From Kitasatospora herbaricolor (GTDB lineage: Bacteria > Actinomycetota > Actinomycetes > Streptomycetales > Streptomycetaceae): a DNA stretch of 64,000 bases. Position 1 is the stretch's first letter. Every line of letters starts with the position of its first letter. A model generated the notes under the pieces. That model worked only from the letters and a program-made list of their open reading frames with translations. It was not told the DNA's origin and searched no databases. Location: NCBI RefSeq assembly GCF_030813695.1, contig NZ_JAUSVA010000002.1, positions 7,897,501-7,961,500 of the forward strand. The letters are read 5' to 3'. Both the position numbers and the translations under genes were made by a program. Below are positions 58,002-64,000 of the stretch, one piece after another.

Positions 58002-59414
58002 TCAGGAGGCGGGCGGCCCCATCCAGACCGTGGTGATGTTGCAGAACTCCTTGATGCCGTGGCCGGACAGCTCCCGCCCGAAGCCGGAGCGCTTGACCCC
58101 GCCGAACGGCAGTGCCGGGTGCGAGGCGGTCATCCCGTTGAAGAAGACGCCGCCCGCCTCGATGTCCCGGACGAAACGCTGCTGCTCCGCGCCGTCCGTG
58201 GTCCACACGTTGGAGCTGAGGCCGAACGGCGAGTCGTTGGCCCGCTCGACCGCCTCGTCCAGGTTCGCCACCCGGTAGACCGTCGCGACCGGGCCGAAGG
58301 TCTCCTCCAGGTGCACGCGCATCCGCGGCGTGATGCCCGAGAGCACCGTCGGCTCGTAGAACCAGCCGGCTGCCAGCGCCGGGTCCAGCCCCGGCGGGCG
58401 GCGGCCGCCGCACTCCACCCGGGCGCCGTGCGCACGGGCGTCCTCGACCAGCTCCTCCAGGTCGGTACGCCCCTGCTCGCTCGCCAGCGGGCCCACCGCG
58501 GTGTCCTCCGCCATCGGGTCGCCGACCTTCAGCGCCCGCATCGCCTCGGTGAACGCGGCCAGGAAGGGCTCGTACACCTCCTCGTGCACGATGAACCGCT
58601 TGGCCGCGATGCACGACTGCCCGTTGTTCTGGACCCGTGCCCGCACCGCCGTCGCCACGGCGGCGGCCAGATCGGCGCTCGGCATCACCACGAAGGGGTC
58701 GCTGCCGCCCAGCTCCAGCACCGCCTTCTTGACCTCGTCCGCCGCCGTCGCGGCGACGGCGCGCCCGGCCGGCTCGCTGCCGGTCAGCGTCACGGCCGCG
58801 ACCCGGCGGTCCCGGATCACGCCCTCCACGGCGGCCGAGCCGATCAGCAGGGTCTGGAAGCAGCCCTCGGGGAACCCGGCCCGCCGGAACAGGTCCTCCA
58901 GGGCGACCGCCGTCCGGGGCACGTTGGAGGCGTGCTTGAGCAGGCAGACGTTGCCCGCCATCAGGGCCGGCGCGGCGAAGCGGATCACCTGCCAGAACGG
59001 GAAGTTCCACGGCATCACCGCGAGCACCGCGCCGATCGGGCGGTAGCGCACGTAGGCGTCCGAGGCCCCGGCGTCCGCGACGTCCTCCTGGCGCGGGAGT
59101 TCGTCCGCGAGCAGGGCGGGCGCCTGGTCGGCGTACCAGCGCAGCGCCTTGACGCACTTCGCGGCCTCGGCCCGGGCGGCCACCAGCGGCTTGCCCATCT
59201 CCTCGGTCATGGTGCGGGCGACGGCCTCCTGGTCGGCCTCCAGCAGGTCGGCCGCGCGGTGCACCAGCGCGGCACGCTGCTCGAAGTCCGTGGTGCGGTA
59301 CTGCCGGAAGGCCGACTCGGCCCTGGACAGGCACAGCTCGATCGCCGCGTCGTCCAGGGCTTCGAAGGTCTCCAGGGTTTCGCCGGTCGCGGGGTTCACG
59401 CTGGCGATGGGCAT
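58002..59414 (-). CDS. gabD: Aldehyde dehydrogenase, NAD(P)-dependent succinate-semialdehyde type
   Basis: A 470-residue ALDH with GabD-like features: opening SVNPATGETLETF, VMPWNFPFWQVIRFAAPALMAGN, LTGSEPAGRAVA, ELGGSDPFVV with catalytic Glu near 231, and GQSCIAAKRF with catalytic Cys near 265; final GGVKRSGFGRELS. It should oxidise succinate semialdehyde to succinate in the GABA route, though closely related ALDHs use other aldehydes. ATG 59414 follows GGGAG. An amino-acid permease lies nearby but is not in the same operon. Confidence 0.88.
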   Translation of the reverse strand: MPIASVNPATGETLETFEALDDAAIELCLSRAESAFRQYRTTDFEQRAALVHRAADLLEADQEAVARTMTEEMGKPLVAARAEAAKCVKALRWYADQAPALLADELPRQEDVADAGASDAYVRYRPIGAVLAVMPWNFPFWQVIRFAAPALMAGNVCLLKHASNVPRTAVALEDLFRRAGFPEGCFQTLLIGSAAVEGVIRDRRVAAVTLTGSEPAGRAVAATAADEVKKAVLELGGSDPFVVMPSADLAAAVATAVRARVQNNGQSCIAAKRFIVHEEVYEPFLAAFTEAMRALKVGDPMAEDTAVGPLASEQGRTDLEELVEDARAHGARVECGGRRPPGLDPALAAGWFYEPTVLSGITPRMRVHLEETFGPVATVYRVANLDEAVERANDSPFGLSSNVWTTDGAEQQRFVRDIEAGGVFFNGMTASHPALPFGGVKRSGFGRELSGHGIKEFCNITTVWMGPPAS

Positions 59415-59553
59415 GGCTGGCTCCCTGACGGGGGTGGTGGGCGGTCGGGTGGTGGAGGGACCGGACGGAAGGGGCGGGCGGCGCCGGGCGCGCGGACGGC
59501 CGCGGCGCCCCGCCCGGGCGGACCGGAGGCCGCCGGGCGGGGCACCCCCGCGG

Positions 59554-59835
59554 TCACTCGGGGGTGGCTTCGGCCCGGGCGGCGGCCTCCCGGGTACGGG
59601 CCCCGGAGCGGGTCCGGGCGGCGGTGACCTGCCGGTTCGGGAACCGGTGCAGGTACTCGGCCTCCAGTTGGGCGGTGCGAGTCGTGTGGTGCGCCAGCGC
59701 GTCGTCCGAGCCGTACAGGAAGGTCTCGTGCCTGGTGCGGTGGAGCTGCTCCAGCTCGTGCAGCAGCACCCCGTTGTCCAGGGCGTGCGGGGAGATCCCC
59801 TCCGGCTTGCTGCGGGGGCCGTCCGGGTGCCGCAT
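59554..59835 (-). CDS. Small conserved actinobacterial protein (DUF6158-like)
   Basis: A 93-residue soluble protein with GISPHALDNGVLLHELEQLHRTRHETF, FLYGSDDALAHHTTRTAQLEAEYLHRFPNR in parts, and a basic Ala/Arg tail. The middle is strongly helical and His-rich. I match it to the DUF6158 group from memory, with no known function. AGGAGG precedes ATG 59835. Confidence 0.7.
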   Translation of the reverse strand: MRHPDGPRSKPEGISPHALDNGVLLHELEQLHRTRHETFLYGSDDALAHHTTRTAQLEAEYLHRFPNRQVTAARTRSGARTREAAARAEATPE

Positions 59836-60055
59836 GTCCGTACCTCCTCGGCGGTTGAACCTCCTTCTACCTTCTACCCGGGGTCGTCACTCCGCCGCCG
59901 GTGACCGGGCGGCGGAGTGGGCCGATCGGGTGCGATCCGGCGCCGGCGGCCCGGGACGGGCGACGGGCGGGTATCGCACTGCCTGTCGGCGCACCCTTTC
60001 CCTCCCCGCCGACCCCTCGATCCCGGGCTCGCGCCCGGCCCGCCGGACGGTGGCA

Positions 60056-60667
60056 ATGATCCGAAGATTCCTCGCCCGGTTCGAACTGTCGGCGGTCATG
60101 GAACGGCACGACCCCAGCCGGGTGCTGGCCTCCTACTCCGCCGTCAACGCCGGCATCTCGCTCGCGGTGATGGCCGCGCTGGCGCACTTCAGCAACGCGC
60201 CCTTCCTCTTCCCCTCGCTCGGACCGACCGCCTTCCTGCTCTTCTACACGCCGACCCTCCCGAGCGCCTCGCCCCGCAGCACGGTGTACGGGCACCTGAT
60301 CGGGGTGCTGTCCGGATACTTCGCGCTCGCCGTCACCGGCCTGCTGGACACCCCGCCGAACCTCAACGACATCACCTGGGCCCGGCTCGGGGCGTCCGCC
60401 GTCGCACTGGGCCTGACCTGCGGGCTGATGCCGCTGTTCGGCGTCGCCCACCCGCCGGCCGCCGCGACCACGCTGATCGTCGCGCTCGGCCTGCTGCGCA
60501 CCCCGCTGCAGCTGACCGTGGTGATGATCGCGGTCGTCCTGCTGGCCGCCCAGGGCCTCGTGGTGAACCGCCTCGCGGGGATCCCCTACCCCTGGTGGCG
60601 GCCCGCGCCGCCGGCCGCGCCGAAGCCCGCCCCGGCGGCGGGCGGGGTGCGCGGCGGCGGGTCGTAG
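60056..60667 (+). CDS. HPP-family membrane protein
   Basis: A 203-residue protein with four to five helices and the family motif HPP at 132-134 (LFGVAHPPAAATTL), preceded by FPSLGPTAFLLF near 52-63. HPP proteins have been linked to nitrite transport in chloroplasts and cyanobacteria; bacterial roles vary. The Pro/Ala-rich C-terminus is disordered. ATG 60056 is used; an in-frame GTG lies two codons upstream. The deaminase gene follows after 50 bp. Confidence 0.88.
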   Translation: MIRRFLARFELSAVMERHDPSRVLASYSAVNAGISLAVMAALAHFSNAPFLFPSLGPTAFLLFYTPTLPSASPRSTVYGHLIGVLSGYFALAVTGLLDTPPNLNDITWARLGASAVALGLTCGLMPLFGVAHPPAAATTLIVALGLLRTPLQLTVVMIAVVLLAAQGLVVNRLAGIPYPWWRPAPPAAPKPAPAAGGVRGGGS

Positions 60668-60717
60668 GATGGTCCCTTTCCTGGTAGTTCCACCCCCGAG
60701 TACCGAATCGATCCCTT

Positions 60718-61707
60718 ATGTCGCTGCCCAAGGCCGAACTCCACCTGCACATCGAAGGCACCCTGGAGCCTGAACTCGCCTTCGCCCTCGCTGCCCGCAA
60801 CGGTGTCACCCTGCCCTTCGCGGACACCGAGGAGCTGCGGCACGCCTACTCCTTCAGCGACCTGCAGTCCTTCCTCGACCTCTACTACGCGCTGATGGCG
60901 GTGCTGCGCACCGAGCAGGACTTCGCCGACCTCGCCGACGCCTACCTGGCCCGCGCCGCGGGGCAGGGCGTGCGGCACGCCGAGATCTTCTTCGACCCGC
61001 AGGCGCACACCGCGCGCGGCGTGGAGATCGGCACCGTCGTCGAGGGCCTCTCGCGGGCCCTGGAGCGCAGCGAGGAGCGGTACGGCATCAGCACCCAGCT
61101 GATCATGTGCTTCCTGCGGGACGAGCCGGCCGCCTCGGCGCTGGAGACCTTCGAGGCCGCCAAGCCCCATCTGCACCGGATCTCCGGCGTCGGCCTGGAC
61201 TCCGCCGAGGTCGGCAACCCGCCGGCGAAGTTCCGCGAGGTGTACGAGCTGGCGGCCGCCGCCGGCCTGCGCCGCGTCGCGCACGCCGGGGAGGAGGGCC
61301 CGGCCGAGTACATCCGCGAGGCGCTGGACGTGCTCGGCGTCGAGCGGATCGACCACGGGCTGCGCTGCCTGGAGGACCAGGACCTGGTCGCCCGGCTGGT
61401 CCGCGAGCAGATCCCGCTGACCCTCTGCCCGCTCTCCAACGTCCGGCTGCGCTGCATCGACACCCTCGCCGACCACCCGCTGCGCCGGATGCTGGACGCC
61501 GGACTGCTGGTCACCGTCAACTCCGACGACCCGGCCTACTTCGGCGGCTACGTGGAGGACAACTTCACCGCCCTGCGGGACGCCCTCGGCCTGGACCGGG
61601 AGACCCTGCGCAGGCTCGCCGCCAATTCCTTCAAGGCCGCGTTCCTGGACGAGCCCCGCCGCCGGGCGCTGCTCGCCGAGGTGGCCGGGTACGAGTTCAC
61701 CGACTGA
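60718..61707 (+). CDS. Adenosine/adenine deaminase family enzyme
   Basis: A 329-residue TIM-barrel deaminase. Zinc ligands appear as H9 and H11 (AELHLHIEG), HAGEE near 184 and SDDP near 264. The opening LPKAELHLHIEGTLEPELA and the closing NSDDPAYFGGY fit the adenine aminohydrolase branch better than classical adenosine deaminase. It serves purine salvage in the cytoplasm. No ribosome-binding site is obvious before ATG 60718, so initiation may be unusual. Substrate choice between adenine and adenosine is uncertain. Confidence 0.88.
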   Translation: MSLPKAELHLHIEGTLEPELAFALAARNGVTLPFADTEELRHAYSFSDLQSFLDLYYALMAVLRTEQDFADLADAYLARAAGQGVRHAEIFFDPQAHTARGVEIGTVVEGLSRALERSEERYGISTQLIMCFLRDEPAASALETFEAAKPHLHRISGVGLDSAEVGNPPAKFREVYELAAAAGLRRVAHAGEEGPAEYIREALDVLGVERIDHGLRCLEDQDLVARLVREQIPLTLCPLSNVRLRCIDTLADHPLRRMLDAGLLVTVNSDDPAYFGGYVEDNFTALRDALGLDRETLRRLAANSFKAAFLDEPRRRALLAEVAGYEFTD

Positions 61708-61795
61708 GCGGGCCCGCCAGGCCCCGCGGGCACCCGGCCGGCCGGGTCGTCGGGCATCAGGCCGAGGCTTCCGGCCGGGGCGTCGGCCGTCCGGT

Positions 61796-61855
61796 CAGGT
61801 CGTCAGGCGTTGGGCCAGGTCGTCAGGCGTCCGGCCAGGTCGTCAGGCGTCCGGC
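61796..61855 (-). repeat. Three 20-bp tandem repeats across the stop codon of the ATPase gene
   Basis: Units at 61796-61815, 61816-61835 and 61836-61855 (the last two identical, the first with two changes) each carry TCA, a minus-strand TGA. As 20 is not a multiple of three, the three stops fall in three frames. Confidence 0.9.
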
Positions 61856-62358
61856 CGGGGAGCGAGCCGGGCCCAGACCGACTTGCCGCCGGGGAAGGGC
61901 TCGACGCCCCAGGACTCGCTGAGCCGGGCGAGCAGGTGCATGCCGAAGCCTCCGTCGGCGCCCGGCTCCCGCCGGACCGGCAGTCGTGACGAGGCGTCGC
62001 TGACCCGGAGCAGCACCCCGCCCGGCACCGGGTGCAGCTCCAGGTCGGCCGGGCCGCCGGCGTGCCGGTGGGCGTTGGTGACCAGCTCGGACACGAGCAG
62101 GACGGCGTGGGCGTAGTCCTCGCCCCGGTGGTCCCACTCCTGCAGGGTGTCCCGGGTGAGTTCGCGGGCGCGGGCGAGGGTGCCGTTCCCGGGCGGGATC
62201 CGCCATCCCCGGCCGGGTGCAGTCCCCGGGAGGCCGGCGGCGTCCGGGGTGGTCCCGGCCGTCGCGCGGACCTCGCTCCGGGCCGGGTCGTGCGGGCGGT
62301 TCCGGACGCCCCGGGGCCGGCCCCGGGCCGTCCGGGCGTCGTTCTCCGGCTGTGCCAT
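61843..62358 (-). CDS. RsbW/anti-sigma-type histidine-kinase-like ATPase
   Basis: A 171-residue protein. Residues 1-60 are Arg/Pro-rich. The rest is an HATPase_c_2 domain: N-box VSELVTNAHRHAGG, a DAS turn for the G1 box (LLRVSDASS), and GGFGMHLLARLSESWGV. These small ATPases regulate sigma factors or anti-anti-sigma factors and are numerous in streptomycetes. ATG 62358 was preferred because GGAGGGG lies eight bases upstream. No sigma partner is adjacent. Its stop lies in a tandem repeat. Confidence 0.88.
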   Translation of the reverse strand: MAQPENDARTARGRPRGVRNRPHDPARSEVRATAGTTPDAAGLPGTAPGRGWRIPPGNGTLARARELTRDTLQEWDHRGEDYAHAVLLVSELVTNAHRHAGGPADLELHPVPGGVLLRVSDASSRLPVRREPGADGGFGMHLLARLSESWGVEPFPGGKSVWARLAPRPDA

Positions 62359-62534
62359 CTCCACTGCCCCTCCCTGGTTCGGGCCGTTTCCGGCTGGTCG
62401 TGGCCGGGGTGCGGGATCGCTCCCCGGCCCGGGACCCGCCTACCCGGACGGGTGGGGCGCATGCGGCGGAGAGTCCCTTTTGTCCCTGGCCGCTTCGTCC
62501 CCGGTCCGGTGACCCCGCACCGGGCCGGCCCGCC

Positions 62535-62996
62535 TCAGTCCAGGCAGAACTCGTTGCCCTCGGGATCGGCCAGCACGATGAAGCCGGAGCTCATCGGAGG
62601 AGCGGGCTCGAAGCGGCGCAGCCGGGTCGCGCCCAGTGCGACCAGCCGCTCGCACTCGGCCTCCAGAGCCGCCATCCGCTCCTCCCCCTGCAGGCCGGGA
62701 GCTGCGCGGACGTCGAGATGGACGCGGTTCTTGGCGACCTTGTCCTCCGGTACCTGCTGGAAGAACACCCGCGGCCCGTTCCCGTCCGGGTCCTCGATGG
62801 CCGACCGGGAGTTGCGCTGCTCCTGCGGCACGCCGATCCGGGCCAGGAAGTCGTCCCACGCGGCCAGCGGGTCGGCGCCCGCGGGCAGGTCCACCCCGGG
62901 CGGCCCGGGGTGGACGTAGCCCAGCGCGTCACGCCAGAAGGACGACAGTGCTCGCGGGTCGTGGGCGTCGAAGGTGACCTGGAAGTGGCGGCTCAT
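62535..62996 (-). CDS. Glyoxalase/VOC-fold protein
   Basis: A 153-residue VOC-superfamily protein of two beta-alpha-beta-beta-beta units: FQVTFDAHDPRALSSFWRDALGY, VFFQQVPEDKVAKNRVHLDVR, and the end FIVLADPEGNEFCLD. The His/Glu positions of the metal site are partly visible (VHLDV, PEGNEFC). The closest recognisable group is the actinobacterial VOC proteins of unknown substrate. ATG 62996 follows GGAG. The region 62359-62534 before the ATPase gene holds no gene. Confidence 0.87.
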   Translation of the reverse strand: MSRHFQVTFDAHDPRALSSFWRDALGYVHPGPPGVDLPAGADPLAAWDDFLARIGVPQEQRNSRSAIEDPDGNGPRVFFQQVPEDKVAKNRVHLDVRAAPGLQGEERMAALEAECERLVALGATRLRRFEPAPPMSSGFIVLADPEGNEFCLD

Positions 62997-63238
62997 CGGG
63001 GTACTCCGTTCGTAGCGGTGTCGGTGTCGGTGGCGGCCGGGTGCGGCGGTCGGTCGCGGCCGGGTGGGGGTGCGGGTGCGGGTGGGGCTCGGCCGGGCTC
63101 CTACGACCACCCTGGCACCTGGGACCGACAGGGCCGGGACGGCCCGGCCGTATGCCCGCCTTCTCGCCGAAGATTCCCAGGAATAGGAAGGGTGGACCCG
63201 GGCAGGCGGATTTCGACACCGACTGGGAGGTCTTCTAA

Positions 63239-63409
63239 ATGGGTCCGCTGCTTCTTGTACTTCTTCTCGCACTGCTGCTCTTCGGCGCCGGTTTCGCCGT
63301 CAAGGCACTGTGGTGGATAGCGATCTTCGTCCTGGTGGTCTGGCTGATCGGATTCGTGGCCCGGGGGACGCACCCCTCCGGCAGCCGTCACCGCTGGTAC
63401 CGCTGGTGA
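63239..63409 (+). CDS. 56-residue hydrophobic membrane protein
   Basis: Two transmembrane helices (MGPLLLVLLLALLLFGAGF and VKALWWIAIFVLVVWLIGFV) and a basic Trp-rich tail (RHRWYRW). I recognise this from memory as a small hydrophobic protein common in streptomycetes, with no known role. GGGAGG lies eight bases before ATG 63239. The ATG immediately follows the stop of a 28-codon ORF (63152-63238). It ends at a 15-bp hairpin. Confidence 0.8.
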   Translation: MGPLLLVLLLALLLFGAGFAVKALWWIAIFVLVVWLIGFVARGTHPSGSRHRWYRW

Positions 63410-63449
63410 CGCAGCGAGCCCGTGGGGTGCGGTGGTCGTAGGGCGGTTC

Positions 63450-63480
63450 GGGCGGGGCGCACCCAGGGTGCGCCCCGCCC
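63450..63480 (+). terminator. Hairpin terminator after the 56-residue gene
   Basis: GGGCGGGGCGCACCC and GGGTGCGCCCCGCCC, 15-base perfect arms around a single A, 40 bp after the stop. Confidence 0.8.
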
Positions 63481-63643
63481 GCGTCTGTCCGGCCCCCGGC
63501 CACCACCCGCCCGGGCGTCCGCATCATTCCTGGAATGACGGGCAGACGAACGGCGCGGATGTCAGAACGGTCAGGAAATCGTGACGGCAGTTCGCCGGAT
63601 GTCCAATCACCGGACGCACCGTCGGAATATCGGAGGAAATCCC

Positions 63644-63718
63644 ATGTACATCGGACTCGGCACTGTGGTCATCGTGATTCTTGTCGTCCTCGCGGTCCGC
63701 GCCCTCCGGCGCGGCTGA
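63644..63718 (+). CDS. 24-residue membrane peptide
   Basis: ATG 63644, six bases after GGAGGAAA, opens MYIGLGTVVIVILVVLAV... ending in ALRRG: one transmembrane helix with a basic C-terminus. The ribosome-binding site, hydrophobicity and codon choice support translation. Single-helix peptides of this kind occur widely in actinobacteria; role unknown. Confidence 0.6.
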   Translation: MYIGLGTVVIVILVVLAVRALRRG

Positions 63719-63806
63719 TCCGGACTCCGGCGGCCAACGGGCCGGCCGGCGTTCCGCCGGTCCGCGCCCACCGCCGAACGGCGGCCGGTACGCGCGGTGC
63801 GGCTTT

Positions 63807-63844
63807 CGACGGCTCCGGCCCACAGCGTGGGGCCGGAGCCGTCG
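63807..63844 (+). terminator. Hairpin after the 24-residue gene
   Basis: CGACGGCTCCGGCCC (63807-63821) and GGGCCGGAGCCGTCG (63830-63844), 15-base perfect arms with an eight-base loop. The remaining 155 bp to the window end show an AT-richer stretch near 63890-63940 but no gene. Confidence 0.7.
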
Positions 63845-64000
63845 GCGTTCCGGAAGGCCGACACCGGGGGAGCCCGGGAAGCCCAGGGGTGCAAATCGGT
63901 ACAAGCATCACTTAAGCCGCAAATACGGTCAGTTTTGTGGGACGGTGCATGAGCGGGTGATCGCGGGGTAGCCGCGGCCCAGGAGCGTTGTGCCTATCCG

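Noticed and set aside
61796..61855. CRISPR-like array
   Set aside because: Direct tandem units with no spacers.
63152..63238. 28-codon ORF abutting the 56-residue membrane gene
   Set aside because: No ribosome-binding site, mixed codon use, and its end contains the ribosome-binding site of the next gene; kept only as a note in the small-protein finding.

Overview
The window is very GC-rich (roughly three quarters G+C by eye) actinobacterial chromosome. Gene order, GTG starts, an RbpA gene, a sigma-R-type promoter, a SmeA/SffA sporulation pair, an FMN-riboswitch rib operon with ribM, and a rare TTA codon all point to Streptomycetaceae (Streptomyces or Kitasatospora). I see no tRNA or rRNA gene, no CRISPR array, no transposase or integrase, and no sign of recent transfer. 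This looks like core-type chromosome with many lineage-specific small and membrane genes.

Left part (1-8.5 kb): the 5' end of a secreted chitin-binding protein running off the edge, with a DasR-type operator pair in its promoter and a DasR-like GntR regulator beside it. Then come a HIT protein, an ABM-fold protein, a large regulatory AAA ATPase behind a G-quadruplex-type tract, a cupin-like and an NTF2-like protein, and an SMP-30/gluconolactonase. 8.6-12.2 kb: FMN riboswitch, then ribE-ribM-ribBA-ribH, closed by a hairpin terminator. 12.2-13.6 kb: hisE and hisG, the first and second committed steps of histidine synthesis, each followed by a strong hairpin. 13.6-16.7 kb: a PH-domain membrane protein and two translationally coupled CNNM/CorC-type transport proteins with a short leader ORF. 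16.8-20.2 kb (minus strand): an EccA/CbxX-like AAA protein and a uridine-kinase-like P-loop protein.

20.3-27.1 kb: acyl-CoA dehydrogenase with a palindromic operator, a hypothetical protein, an Lrp/AsnC regulator, an amidohydrolase, apolipoprotein N-acyltransferase and FxsA. 27.4-30.2 kb (minus): rbpA from a sigma-R promoter and the smeA-sffA sporulation operon; SffA here has lost the Walker A lysine. 30.5-35.1 kb: ankyrin, GNAT, beta-lactamase-like, SHOCT and alpha/beta-hydrolase genes. 35.3-38.0 kb (minus): an operon-like set of a membrane protein, a DsbA-like thioredoxin and a VKOR, which together could drive extracytoplasmic disulfide formation. 38.2-39.4 kb: a translationally coupled pair encoding a His/Pro-rich tail-anchored protein and a four-helix membrane protein, the best candidate here for an undescribed system. 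39.5-46.2 kb: CHAD, UdgB, SPFH, CBS, a Tat-exported metallo-beta-lactamase-fold protein with a TTA codon, and a secreted YVTN propeller.

46.4-64 kb: a fused FAD/Fe-S oxidase, a HIT-like protein, a GT2 glycosyltransferase, a secreted transglycosylase behind nested palindromes, a leaderless EI24 membrane protein, an amino-acid permease, a membrane metallophosphoesterase, several small membrane or hypothetical proteins, a GabD-like dehydrogenase, an HPP protein, an adenosine/adenine deaminase, an anti-sigma-type ATPase, a glyoxalase-fold protein, and two very short hydrophobic proteins (56 and 24 residues). Stem-loops with long GC arms separate most convergent gene pairs. Assignments rest on motif recognition by eye, and start codons were chosen from ribosome-binding sites, overlaps and family length.
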